NCBI GenBank assembly: GCA_003013855.2
Contig: ML058469.1
Span: 2,852,001-2,916,000, forward strand
Source of the DNA: Liriodendron chinense
Lineage: Eukaryota > Streptophyta > Magnoliopsida > Magnoliales > Magnoliaceae
Length of the DNA: 64,000 bases
Direction of reading: 5' to 3'
Of this stretch, positions 1 to 11,426 are shown one piece after another. How positions within the stretch are numbered: the first letter of the stretch is position 1; each line of letters begins with the position of its first letter. The notes under the pieces are model-generated. The model saw only the letters and a program-made list of their open reading frames with translations, was not told where the DNA came from and did no database searches. Made by a program: the position numbers and the translations under genes.

Positions 1-387
1 TATTTCAACTGTATAGTTGGCGCAGGTAATTTGAATAATGTACAGGTTATACTGGAATGGAGCAGGATGCTCAGGTTATGCTGTTGTCATGGATCGAAGA
101 TCCGTGTTTCATGGTTGCTGCTTTAAATTTTGTATATAATTGTAATTGTTTATTAGTGTATTCTGAATTAAATTTGAGATATTCGGTTTGTATAAGCCTT
201 ATGGGCAACACTCTGTGATATTTGTTGTATCTTTCCTATATGCATGGTTTGTTTTCTTCCGCGGTGAATACCCTTCTTGGAATGACAGTTGAAAATGGAC
301 TGAAATGTGGGTTTTCTTCATAGGCTAACGTCCGGATCTTCAAAACACGGGTCTAGAACTCGGGTTGCGAAAATTCAGGGCGTTACA
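1..387 (+). mobile_element. Right end of the 5' LTR of a giant-LTR non-autonomous retrotransposon
   Basis: These bases match 6032-6418 over their whole length with no gap and six substitutions, about 1.5 percent. They end in GTTACA and are followed two bases later by a primer-binding site, so this is the 3' end of a left LTR whose first 4.2 kb lie outside the window. The low divergence implies a recent insertion compared with the other elements here. No protein is encoded. Confidence 0.93.
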
Positions 388-389
388 GG

Positions 390-401
390 TGGTATCAGAG
401 C
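390..401 (+). other. Primer-binding site, initiator methionine tRNA type
   Basis: TGGTATCAGAGC lies two bases after the LTR end. It is the usual primer site of many plant LTR elements primed by initiator tRNA-Met, including chromoviruses of the Tekay/Del type. It fixes the element as plus-strand and marks the start of the interior. Confidence 0.92.
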
Positions 402-1730
402 GGAGTGACGATAAACCAGGCCTTGGGAAAAAGAAGCTTATACAAACTACGGATCTCTCAAGTAGGGTAATGAAATTAGAGAGTTGAACTTAGGTGAAAT
501 TCCCTTAGACTTAGGGTGTATTGTGAATTAGAGACATAAACTTAGGCTCTCTTGAACCGCCAAGATAATCATTTGAACTTAGAAACAGAACTTAGGTTCC
601 GTGGGAAAATCATTGCCCACAAAATTATGCTTTAAACCTAAAAGTAGCATTGTTGATATCTAACGAATAGTGGTGCAGTAAATGGCTAGTAAATGATTTG
701 ACCTTATACAAAGCACTATAACTAGATTAGGAATCCGGTTAAGAAGAGTAATTTTGCGATTAAGATCCTCGTAGTTAGTTGACTGTGTTGGCATCAATCT
801 TAGCAACCTATAGAACTTTATGGTAATTCGAGTAAAATAGTTCATCAAATAATCAGAGTGCTCAGCGGAAGTATGATGAGCCATTTAGGTTTATTCCTCA
901 TGGATCCGAAAATTTCTCTTGTAAAATTTGGAAAACTATATGATATTTCCCAAAAGGTTAAAATGATCAGGATCATGGATTTACAGAACCATATTTAAGC
1001 GAAGTATACGCGGTTTGATCCACATTCTAAATCCTAGCGATTACCAACGGACTCAATGCTCTAGCCAAGCAGAAGACCAAGATTCACTAAGATTAAGAAA
1101 TGATACAAATGAACTCACTGCCCTGGCTAGGTAGAAGATCAATGTATCAGGCTCAGACCTACTATAACCGTTCTTCCGTGTGTGTTAAACACTAAGAGTT
1201 CTTTGGAGGGGGGTAGACTGTAATAACCCTAGTTCAAACAGTCAGTTATATACTACATACGTATAAGCGCCTAAGTTTTAGATTTCTGGTAGGGCCTAGG
1301 GTATGAAGTTTATATATGTCTTACTAAATTTAGGTTATCCTGTTAGTAATTTTGGGGCACTAGTGTAAGAAATTGTAGGCTTAGAGTATATTCAAAGCAT
1401 AAGGTTCAGGACCACTTGCTGGTAAATCTAGTCATGAAGAACATAGAAGAATATTCTTCCCTCTTTGTTTGATTGAGAACTTAGACTGAATTAGGATCCT
1501 GTTTTGAATGAACTTAGAGATGAGAATTTAGGATTCTCGGCTTGAGAACTTAGCCTAAATAGGAATCCCATTTGATAAACTTAGAGACTCTATACTAAGC
1601 ACCCAAGCATGAGGCTGTTATTCACAAGCAATATCCTCACTTATTTGATGGATGATTCTTTAATTAAGTATGATAATGTAAATATTTAGCTTTTCGCATC
1701 ATGAGTTTGATGGCATGTTAATGATTAGAA

Positions 1731-1766
1731 ATTTCGAGGACGAAATTTTCTTTTAGGGGGTTAGAT
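1731..1766 (+). other. Pol-tail remnant and polypurine tract
   Basis: The stretch GAGGACGAAATTTTC followed by TTTTAGGGGGTTAGAT directly precedes the LTR start. A very similar pol stop region plus polypurine tract is typical of plant Tekay/Del chromoviruses (from memory). It is the last trace of a pol gene in this element. Confidence 0.82.
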
Positions 1767-2680
1767 TGTAACCCCCCGTACTTTTTTGTACTCGGGTGTT
1801 ACCATGAGAATTCAAAGTATATGTGTATGTGTAATGCCCTTCCGTGACTCTTTCGTCAATCTGTGCGCGACTCCTGGTGTCCCGAACTGGCAGTACGTAG
1901 TTTGCACCCAAATGACCGAAGTCTTGAGATCCCGAAACCTCTGTCATATTGACCGCGCTGTCCTCGCGATTGCAACGGCGAAAACAGTGCGTCGATCTGA
2001 TACCCGAGCGCAAAGATATGGACATTTAATCAAAACACCCAAAAAAATGTGGTTGTGCACACTCGTGTAAGGCCACCTAATGTGGGGCCCACTACACGGT
2101 CTCTTAGGCAATCATCTCATTGTAATAATTACAAAAAAAAAAATAATAATAAAAAGTAATAATATATAATAATAATGAAAAGAAATAAATAAATAAAACA
2201 AATTAAAAAAATTAAAAAAAAAAAAGTGTAATGATGGAGTGTCATGATGACACCCCATTCCTCTCCCATGCCCCCACGTCCTCTACCATCCCTTCATTTA
2301 AAAAAATAATAATAATAAAAAAAAAAAAAGAAAAAGAGATTATAAGAGAGATGGATGGAAGGGTGGAACGATCTCTCCCCCTTCATCCTTCATTTCTTCT
2401 TCATTTATGTGACATCCATGCCCTTCCTAAGTGTGTGTGTATGAGAGAGAGAGGAGTGGGCCATCTTCATCAACCTCCCCTTCATCTCAACCATTCATTG
2501 ACTTCAACCATCAATATCAACCATTGAGCAAGGAGATCGAAGTAGGTACACCCCTCCACCTTTCATTCCCTTTGATTTCCTCATTTTCTTTATTGGTGAT
2601 GAATCAAGGTGAACCATAGATGTGGGCCCCGCTTTGAGGGAACGTATGCCATCTAGAACTCCTGGTCATTTAATGGCATG

Positions 2681-2683
<3 letters not shown>

Positions 2684-2722
<39 letters not shown>
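2684..2722. repeat. GA microsatellite in the giant LTR
   Basis: An uninterrupted GA run of about 38 bases. It is followed at once by the GACGCTG hairpin pair. Confidence 0.95.
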
Positions 2723-2723
<1 letters not shown>

Positions 2724-2751
2724 GCTGGAAACAGCGTCCGTCCGGACGCTG
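2721..2751. other. Double hairpin / cruciform motif in the giant LTR
   Basis: GACGCTG-GAAA-CAGCGTC forms a perfect 7 bp stem with a four-base loop. The right arm is reused in an overlapping inverted repeat, CAGCGTCC-GT-CCGGACGCTG. A related CAGCGTC...GACGCTG pair occurs near 3464-3480. Folding alone does not show function. Confidence 0.75.
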
Positions 2752-2755
2752 TCTG

Positions 2756-3406
2756 TTTGGGGGCCCCACTTGTGAGCCTCACCTTGATGTATGTGACTAA
2801 TCCATGCCATCCATCTATTTTCCCAGGACATTTTAGGCCCTGGCCACAAAAATGATTAAGATCTAAATCTCAAGTAGGCCATACTAAAGAAAATAATGGC
2901 CACGGTTGAAACCTTCTGAGGCCACTGTGATGTGTGTATGCTATGAAACCTGTCCAAATTTGTACTCACTGGGCCCACTATAAGATGGCTAACCCGGTGG
3001 ATGGTCTGGATTTATCGCATGGACCCCACCTCTTTGTTATTTAAAAAAAAAAGAAAAGCATAATAATAAATTAATAAAAGAAAAGGAAGTTGCTGGAGTT
3101 CGGAAAGTGGATTTTGGGCTTGAAAATGGCCCCACGTGTGGGAACCACTATGTTATATCCACGCCGTCCATCTGTCTCTCCATATCATTTTAGGCAAGGG
3201 GCCAAAAAATGAAGAAGATCCAGATCTCAAGTGGGCCGTGCCGGAAGAAACAATACAGACCATTGAAACCTTTCCAAGGTCCACTATCATGTTTCTGTAC
3301 AACAAAACTTACCCAAATCAGGGCTCATTAGGCCCACATTAGGCTGGCCAATCTGATGGACGAATTGGATCTCCCATGTGGACACCACCGTGTAGGGGAA
3401 AACAAA

Positions 3407-3437
<31 letters not shown>

Positions 3438-4060
3438 GGAAAAAAAAAAGTTCACTGGACAGTCAGCGTCCTCTGACGCTGCTGCCCAGCTACGTGAGGG
3501 CGGAAGCCCCTTTGAGCGGCCCCACTCGGGGACCCCACCATGATGTATTGGTTTTATCCAAACCGTTCATCTGCTTTGCCAGATCATTGTAGGACATGGG
3601 CCCAAGAATGAGGCATGTCCAAGTCTCAGGTGGGCCACACCACAGAAAACAGTGGGGATAGTGATGTCCACCATTGAAACATTCATAGGGCCCAGCTTGT
3701 TGGGTCCACCTTAATGTATATAGTTTATCTACGCGGTTCACCTATTTTAGCACCTCATTGTAGGGTCGATGGCTCTGAATAATGTAGCCCAACTAGATGG
3801 GACCCACCTTTCATCTATGTATCATGCACCCATTTCTATTTCAAAAATCTACGTTGGATTTTAGTGTTTTAGGCTATGTTTGGGTGTCCTTGGTGGGCCT
3901 CACGTGTGAGCAATGTAGAGGCCACCACTTGGACCTTTTATTTGGTATATGTGGCAACATGAATGACACATCACCTGGGTTGAAGCGGACCCCACGCGAT
4001 CGGGAAGTTGATCCCAAAATGGGGCTGGGAATTGTTGTGCAGAAAATTCTGCACAGAAAT
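2756..4060. repeat. Serial MITE-like cassettes within the giant LTR
   Basis: At least three units beginning near 2760, 3130 and 3530 share a word order: GGCCCCAC, then ATGTAT, then CCATCCATCT, then TTTTAGG...GGCC, then AGATCT/CAAATCTCAAGTGGGCC, then TTGAAACCTT. The same word order makes up the free-standing MITEs at 8486-18085. These look like diverged copies that became part of the LTR. Confidence 0.7.
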
Positions 4061-6418
4061 TTCAAATAACCATATTTGTCCATGGGGTAAAACTTACACG
4101 TGTACATCCAGCACGTCATATAAGGTGTCTTTTGTAGAACACACATGGGTCTAGCAGGGACACTTTGAGGAATGCAAAAAGGTGGCCCCATTTGATCATG
4201 GAGCCTGCCCAAAGTGGGGCCAAAATCAATTATGGGTTACATTTCTGTACAGTTCTTCCAAGTACTTATCTTTGGGCCATCGCTATAAAGTTTATACAAC
4301 CAATCTAGGAAGGATGTCTAGTGGTTTCTTAAGCCAATATATGGGTCTACGAGGGGGACTTGACAACACGCCGAAAGGTAATCCCGTTTGATGGCAGTAC
4401 ATGACCAAAGTTGGGCCAAAATCATTTCTGCACTATCGTTTCTGCACAACTCCAAGTACCCACGTTTGAGCCTTTGTTAAAAATTGTACACATGCAAACA
4501 AAGGGATCTGTCTTATGAGTTTTGAATACCATACATTGTTCTGTGTAGTGGTCATTTTATTTCTCTAGAAGATGGCCCCTTGTGATCACAAATTGGACCC
4601 AAACTTAGCCAAAAACCATTTATGCATATAAAGTCGGTTTAATTAAAAATCTACGTGGAGTCATATCTATGGAATCCACCACCTTCCTAAAGTATTAAAT
4701 CGGTCATTTAAACCATAAAAGTTGAATTTAGATTGTATAGGCCAACTCCCTAAAAAATTTTAGAGTCACTACCATAGGGTTGATCTTAACCGTATAAATT
4801 ATGGATATGATAATCTAACCACATAAATGGTCTAAAACATGGTAGGGTCGTATTCTAGCGAGCGTGTACATGTTTCAAGCAACTTTAGAAGACGCTTCGA
4901 TTCTTAAGGTAATGATTCCTCCCCTTGAGCTTTCCGCCTTCATGTTAATTAAGTAATAGATTTACTCCTATATGACTGAAAATTTTGCTCTGTCTCATGA
5001 TTACCTCTGTTGTTTGATTTTGTCATAAATCATATGTTTAATCTTGTTATACATGAATTTCTTTATAACTGTGAATTATTTACGAATTTTGGAATTGTCA
5101 TTTTCATTCTTCATGTTTAGAATATGAAAGTGGAATATGAATTTGAATGGTTGCGATCACTTATATTTGATGGGACCTTAAACTGGTGGCCTTTGGAAGC
5201 AATTTATTGAAAAGATTCATGATGGTGTCCTTAGATGGAATTGTTGGACTAAATGTTAAATGAAATGAGATCTTGATTATACCCCTAGCTGAACTAGTAT
5301 GGAAATATTTTTGATGATGTCTTTATATGGACTCGTTGGATTGAATGTCCTATTGAGATAAGTTGTTGGGATTCCCGATGGACTTGATGGACCAATGGTC
5401 CTATGAGATAAATTATTGATTATGTCCCTTGTAGGACTCGTGTGAAAATATTTTGGAGAATTATTGTGATGAAAGGCCACTAGTTGTAAGGGAATGTCAT
5501 AATTGGTTTGGTTGTAAATTGGAATAATAATGGGTGGTTTAATCATGCATATCATGGCACAGACGGGACGTGTGGTGACGAGCCATATTACTGTCGGGTG
5601 GTCTGGTTGCTGAGAGCACGTACCCTCGAGGTATTTTCGCTGGCTCTAGACCACCATAGAGTGTGTCATTCACTGAGAGCACGTACCTTTGGTATTTTTG
5701 CTGGTGATGACCACTCGTGATATTGTGGGGCTGATGTGTGTCCTTAGTGACTTCCAGACCACTGGGTGAGGTCGATGTGTATCCTTAGTAACTTCCGGAT
5801 CACCAATTGGTGGATTTGCATTGTGGGGCTGATGTGTGTCCTTAGGGACTTCCAGACCACATTTTCCAACTGGATGTGCATCCCCAGGCTGAGGGACATG
5901 TGCATGCATTCATGCATTTAAGAAAGATTGCATTATGGATGTTTTGTACTTTTTTTATTATTATTCTTGATTAATGTGCTAGTGTGTAATCTTGAGGGGA
6001 CCTCACACTGAGCTAGCCACTCATGTTGTTATATTTCAACTGTATAGTTGGTGCAGGTAATTTGAATAATGTACAGGTTATACTGGAATGGAGCAGGATG
6101 CTCAGGTTATGCTGATGTCATGGATCGAAGATCCGTGTTTCATGGTTGCTGCTTTAAATTTTGTATATAATTGTAATTGTTTATTAGTGTATTCTGAATT
6201 AAATTTGAGATATTCGGTTTGTATAAGCCTTATGGGCAACACTTTGCGATATTTGTTGTATCTTTCCTATATGCATGGTTTGTTTTCTTCCGCGGTGAAT
6301 ACCCTTCTTGGAATGACAGTTGAAAATGGACTGAAATGTGGGTTTTCTTCATAGGCTAACGTCCGGATCTTCAAAACACGGGTCTAAAACTCGGGTTGCG
6401 AAAATTCGGGGCGTTACA

Positions 6419-7110
6419 ATTAAGCTTTTGAATACTCCAACTTGTGATTACACAAGGAAGATGGCTTCGAATGGTTATGATTAGAGCCTAATGATGTGGG
6501 CAATAAGGGTGGTTTCCAATACACTAATTCTCTCTCTTGAGACCCTAAATTGTGCTCCGTCTTTATATAGATAAAGCTCCAATGGATAGAAAATGAAAGC
6601 AAATGGCTAGCTTGCCGACCGGTCAAGAGGCTGAGAACCATGACCAGTCTAATTAGGGCCAGGAGTAGTGGTATGTTGTTATCCCAAAAGAGACCATGAG
6701 CAACCAGTTGGTGACCGATCCTCAACTAGTCCTCGACCGATCCGCGACTTGCTTATGACAAGTCGAATTTGGCCATGGATAGGGGTCTACTTACTGTCCT
6801 GTTTCTGGTCTTTGACGATCGGTCGGCCAAGGCCTGCGACTGGTCGACAGACACATAAAAACTGTTGTTTGGTCTTTCTTGTTTCCAGTAGCTCATGCAA
6901 CCTCTTTAGCTTATCTTTGGGTGTTCTTTTGGGATACCTAAGGCCAATTTAAGATGACTTTTACCTATGGGGTCAAGCCATTGAAAGGTTTAGTTTTGGT
7001 TTAGGTTTAAGGGTTTTGGCTCACCAAGGCATCTCATTTACCTGTTTCTTCTTCCTTGATGCAGCTGGTCCACTTGAGTCTTTTATCTTTATCTTCTTTG
7101 GGCTTAACTA
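6419..7110 (-). repeat. Possible fragment of a minus-strand Athila-like LTR
   Basis: On the minus strand there is a TATATAAAG box near 6571-6583. Upstream of it (6630-6850) lie several GACCGGTC / GACCGATC / GATCGGTC words. The Athila LTR at 48618-50504 has the same arrangement, with GACCGGTC modules 100-280 bases before a TATAAAAG box. No LTR ends or coding sequence are visible, so the assignment rests on this arrangement only. Confidence 0.4.
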
Positions 7111-8485
7111 ACACCTAGACTCATTTACCTACGTAATTGACAAATAAGGTGCACTAGTATGCCACAGAAAAGTGCACTAACACGCGTGTTAACAAGGGTC
7201 TGTATTCGGTAATGTATGCGGTTAGGAAGTTGCAAGCATGTCAGAGTCATATTCAACTCAATATTTAATTCGCTGAGATGGACCATTTAAGACTGAATTC
7301 TAGGACTCGGCTGCCCTCTCAATTACTAGTTGTAACAGTGATTAGGTGATTTGTAAAAAGGTAGGGGTTAGTCCTTCGTAATGGATTCTTTTTGCCTTGT
7401 GTCCTAAAGACTTGTCCTTTTATCAGTAATTGCAGCCAATATAGTTCTCAACGGAATGAAGACTGAACAGATTCAAAATAGAAAAGGGCTAAAAGCAATG
7501 CCGATTATTTTTATATGTAATTAATGCTCAGTACAATCGATAAAGGAATCAAATAAACTAGAAAATAAAAACTTAATAAAAGATAAATACTGAATCACTA
7601 ATATGGATAGGCAATCTAGGCGAATGGTCAACAGGATGTGATCAGAGTATTTGATCTTCAAAGTAAGGACTTGGTTGATCAAGATCCGACAATGGAAGGT
7701 TGTAAATATTTATCCCACTCTTAAGTATACTGCAGCAATGGTGTTGGATAGCAGCGATCTACCCTAATATTAACCTCAAGCATTTTGGAGCATGGCTGGA
7801 CAGAGACAAAGGAACTAAAACTAAGCTAAGATAAAAGATAAAAACTTTGAAGATGAATTGTATTTGGCATGGGCCTAAAGCACTTCATCAAGTTAACTTT
7901 GGGAGGCGGCAAAACCCTCGCTAGGTTTTTTTTTAATATAGGATTCTTCGCAGCCATGACGATCAATTGTTCTCTGATCATTCCTACCTGGCCAAGAGAT
8001 CTCATCTAGTTAGATCATGATCAAAATTATTTTCAGATCTCCCCCATCATGACTATGAAGATCCATAGATCTGATGGGACCAATCACTCCGGATCCAGAT
8101 CGAGACTCAATCCATTGATTTTCATCCATTTAAATGTTGGTCTAATATTTAAATCTTTATAATCGCCACAAGAGCTTCGAACATCTCTGGGGAGATCTCC
8201 CATTTCAGAAGGATTGTGAGAGACGGTCTTTCCGAGCATATCCAGATCTATGATAAGATCCTTGCTTCAGTGAGTCTTTTATAGACTTTTAATTATGCTG
8301 CCTAAATCACGTGACACACTAATTAGGGTTATATGTCATTTGTCACTTCATCTCCTCTTAAGGCGTGCTTATGGTTCTACGCCACTTTGCTTTTGCTAGG
8401 TGACGTGTCGTTGAAATATAAGGGCAAAAGATATCCTCAGGCGCGAGTACGATTTTGCCATTATTAGGCGCATAGTGCCGACACT
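7111..8485. other. Unassigned non-coding stretch
   Basis: I see no credible reading frame, LTR end, TIR or long repeat here. The stretch is moderately AT-rich with many stops in all frames. It may be old transposon-derived or single-copy intergenic DNA. Confidence 0.6.
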
Positions 8486-8900
8486 GGCATCATCTTATTG
8501 ATTCATGAGGGTGTGTCAAAAATGGGTGTAAATAGTATGTGTTATATCTACACCAACTCATTGTAGGGCATGGGACCAAACATGAGGCAAATCCAAATTT
8601 GAAGTGGACCACACTACAGGAAATAACAATGACAATAACGCCCACCAATGATAGCTTCTTAGGGTTTGTTGTGATGTTTATTTGCCATCAAACCTCTTCA
8701 AGAGATGACTTCAACCCCATGATCGGGTTGTAGGGCATGGGCCAAAACATAAGGCAAATCCAAATCTCAAGTGCACCACAATACAAGTAATAGCTAGATA
8801 ATGACACCCACCGTTGATACCTCCTTAAGGCCCATCGTGATTTTTATTTGCCATCCAATCCACTCATGAGGTGAGTCTAGCCTAAGAGAAAGAAAGATAC
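8486..8900. mobile_element. Fragmented copy of the abundant GGGGCCCACC MITE family
   Basis: Shared words in order: TATGTGTTATATC, TTGTAGGGCATGGG, CAAATCCAAATT, GTGGACCACAC, then TTTATTTGCCATC. The middle block is duplicated (8560-8690 and 8725-8860). No clear TIR or target-site duplication remains. Confidence 0.7.
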
Positions 8901-9239
8901 AAATATTAGCTTGATCCAAAACTCCATTGCTCCCAAGATGTTTTTAATGGTGGATATTAAGTAGGAAGCTGTTTATTCATACCAACCAGAGCTTCAAGTA
9001 GGGAATCATTTAAAAATCAAATTAACACATGAAACAACTTAAATAAAAATATGCCATCTTTTTTAGCCCATCTAAATGAATAGTTGGGCCAATTTTTAGG
9101 CTAAACTAATCATTAATTTGGCTATAAAACAAGCTCATGTATTCAAAATACCTACATAAAAGTAGGTCCATGTATTCATCAACTGGAAATTATGTTTTCC
9201 CTTTATCCAAGTCTATGAGACCAAATCAATAAGTTGGAT

Positions 9240-9428
9240 GGGAAATGAACATTAGAGGGGGCTCCCAAAAAGTTTTTATTAGTAAGCATTATATCACCAT
9301 TGTTTCCTAGTGGTGGTCCACCTAAGAGTTGGATCTTCTTCATTTTTTGGATGATACCCTAAAATAATAATCCGACATAGATGGATGACATGGATAAAAC
9401 ACATAAATCATGGTGGGGCCCACAGAGA
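9240..9428. mobile_element. Right-half fragment of the same MITE family
   Basis: It contains GTGGTCCACCTAAGAGTTGG, a CTTCATTTTTTGG word and the terminal block GATAAAACACATAAATCATGG followed by TGGGGCCCACAGAG. This matches the right half of the complete copy at 9471-9949. The left half is missing. Confidence 0.75.
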
Positions 9429-9470
9429 ACCATCAAATAGCAGTCGTGGTTTGGATTCTAACGCTGAGGG

Positions 9471-9949
9471 TAGCCAGGTGCCTACTAGTTGGTGCTCCAT
9501 GGGCCCCACCATAATGTATGTGTTTCATCCATGTCGTCCGTCCATTTTTTCGATCATTTTATGGAATTGGCCCCAAAATAAGGTAGATCCAAATCTCAAG
9601 TGGACCACATCATATGAAACAGTGTTGATTGAACGCCCCCATTAAAAAACTTCTTGGCAGCCATGAAAGTTTTGGATCAAACTGATATTTGTTTTTTCCC
9701 TTCATCTAGGTCCTTATGACATAATCAATAGGTTGGATGTCAAACAAACATTACAATGGGCCTAGGAGGTTTTTAATGGTGGACATTCAATTAATATTGT
9801 TTTCCTGTGGTGTGGTCCACCAGAAGTTTAGATTTGCCTCTTTTTTTTATCAAGACCTAAAATGATCTCAAAAATTGGATGGACAGCATGGATAAAACAC
9901 ATACAAGATGGTGGGGCCCACAAAGCACCAACTAGTAGCCACGTGGCTA
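9471..9949. mobile_element. Complete MITE with long terminal inverted repeats
   Basis: The left end begins TAGCCAGGTGCCTACTAGTT and goes on to GGTGC and GGGCCCCACC. The reverse complement of the right end begins TAGCCACGTGGCTACTAGTT and continues the same way, so the TIRs extend over about 60 bases. The 479 bp body is internally near-palindromic and non-coding. I could not find a convincing target-site duplication, so the superfamily is undecided. Confidence 0.85.
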
Positions 9950-10073
9950 TAGCAATGTCATAGCCAAACCGCATCTATCTTAAGCCCTAACGCAAGATTA
10001 AAAAAATTCGACGAAGAGGGAAAAAAGAAGAAGAAAAAAAGAGGGCTTAGGGCATCCCTCAGTTGGAGTTGGA

Positions 10074-10074
10074 C

Positions 10075-10107
<33 letters not shown>
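10074..10107. repeat. GA microsatellite
   Basis: A short GA run, followed by an imperfect GAGAGACTG extension. Confidence 0.9.
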
Positions 10108-10109
<2 letters not shown>

Positions 10110-10334
10110 AGAGACTGTTAAGAGAGAGGGAGAGGGCCAACTATGGGCTTCAATACAGGTAAACCCACCATCGGCCTCATCCTTCAAGAGCCTTCAATGG
10201 TCGCTCATCCTTCAAGAGTCATCAATGGCTGCACATCCCTCCTTCAATGGTCACTTATCCTTCAAGAGTCATCAATGGTTGCACATCTCTCCTTTAATGC
10301 ACCTGTGATTCTCCTAAGAAATTTCGAATTCAAA

Positions 10335-10551
10335 ATTTCAAACCATTGCCTGTAAGAAAGTTACAGGTAACTTGAAAAATGACGCTTCTCCCTATGAGAT
10401 TTTCATATCCTATTCTTGTAAGAAAGTTATGGATTGAGAGAAAGTTACCTATAACTTTTCTCCCCCAAACACCATCTATAACTTACTTGTAACTTCATTA
10501 CATTTTATGGAAGTTATAGGCATCCAAACAGCCCCTAAAATGAACTAACAA
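10335..10551. mobile_element. One end of a Tourist-like element
   Basis: The segment holds repeats of GTAAGAAAGTTA and GTTACCTATAACTT and ends CATCCAAACAGCCCC followed by TAA. The reverse complement begins GGGGCTGTTTGGATG, a common end for PIF/Harbinger Tourist MITEs with TAA targets. The partner end was not found. Confidence 0.5.
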
Positions 10552-10852
10552 AATGGATGAATAGAGTAATAGAATGGATATAATATTGCATCACAATGAG
10601 CCCTTCTATCTGCATGAATCCCTGCATTCATGTGCTGCGGGTAGGGGTGTCAAAAGGGTGGGGCCAAGCTATGTCCAAGCCCGACCCAGCTTCTTTAAAA
10701 TTTGTTCATACCTAGCTTGAGCCTAGGATGGGCTAAAATAGTCCAACCCGAGCTAGGCCTGGAAGACATGTGCAGAACCCTGAGTTGAACTCGAGTTCGA
10801 ACCCAGAGAGAGAAATCGGGAAGCAAAGAGAAATTTGGAATTCTCAAAGAAG

Positions 10853-10906
10853 AGAGAGATGTTTGGTGATTTTTTAAACTAACCTCCGAGAAGAAGAAAA
10901 AGAGAA

Positions 10907-10943
<37 letters not shown>

Positions 10944-11069
10944 GGTTGGAATGAAGTGAGAGAGGGACTCAAGAATGTGACCTGTTTTACAGATGCAACA
11001 GAGAGAGATGTTAGGTGATTTTTTAAACTAACCTCCGAGAAGAGAATAGAAAGAAACAGATAGATAGAT

Positions 11070-11113
<44 letters not shown>

Positions 11114-11166
11114 TGGAATGAAAGTGAGAGAGGGACTCAAGAATGTGACTTGTTTTACAGATGCAG
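10853..11166. repeat. Tandem duplication of about 150 bp with divergent microsatellite cores
   Basis: Two copies share AGAGAGATGTT.GGTGATTTT, ACTAACCTCCGAGAAGA, GAGGTTGGAATGAA and AGAATGTGAC.TGTTTTACAG. The first copy carries a GATA run in its middle; the second carries GATA turning into a GA run. Confidence 0.9.
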
Positions 11167-11326
11167 CAATCTCAGGGCCAATTCATCACCAGGGAAGAGA
11201 GTGGCTCAAATTGGATGGTTGCCAGAAGCTACAGAAAAGAGACATCAAGTGGGACATGAGGCAAGAACGGTTGATGAGATCTGATCAATCGGACAGTTTC
11301 AGAGTAGTCACCTGATTATGGAAGCC

Positions 11327-11330
<4 letters not shown>

Positions 11331-11386
<56 letters not shown>

Positions 11387-11404
11387 GTGTGTGTGTGTGT
11401 GTGT
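11331..11404. repeat. GA run followed by GT run
   Basis: A compound microsatellite of about 50 bases of GA and then about 20 of GT. It lies just left of a Tourist-like element. Confidence 0.95.
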
Positions 11405-11426
11405 AGTTTGTTAAAAAAAATCATGT

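Larger units (their letters stand above)
388..1766 (+). mobile_element. Short non-coding interior of the giant-LTR element
   Basis: This 1.38 kb interior has no reading frame resembling gag or pol. It contains many imperfect repeats of a phrase like GAACTTAGG (for example near 487, 572, 1506 and 1546). Only cis-acting parts remain: the primer site on the left, and on the right a short pol-tail-like stretch with a polypurine tract. Non-autonomous elements with long LTRs and no coding capacity are known as LARDs. Here the interior is shorter than the LTR. The element would need proteins supplied by a related autonomous chromovirus, which is an inference. Confidence 0.85.
1767..6418 (+). mobile_element. 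Giant 3' LTR, 4652 bp
   Basis: The LTR starts TGTAACCCCC after the polypurine tract and ends GGGGCGTTACA, giving a TGTAAC/GTTACA terminal inverted repeat. Its last 387 bases match the left LTR end. It contains a GA microsatellite, hairpin-forming GACGCTG motifs, several cassettes related to the MITE family found elsewhere in the window, and long AT-rich unique stretches. The open frames inside are short and unlike known proteins. Any target-site duplication cannot be tested because the left LTR start is outside the window. Confidence 0.92.

Noticed and set aside
6088..6354. 88-codon frame in the giant LTR
   Set aside because: The same place in the left LTR carries a stop from a substitution, and nothing in it resembles a protein.
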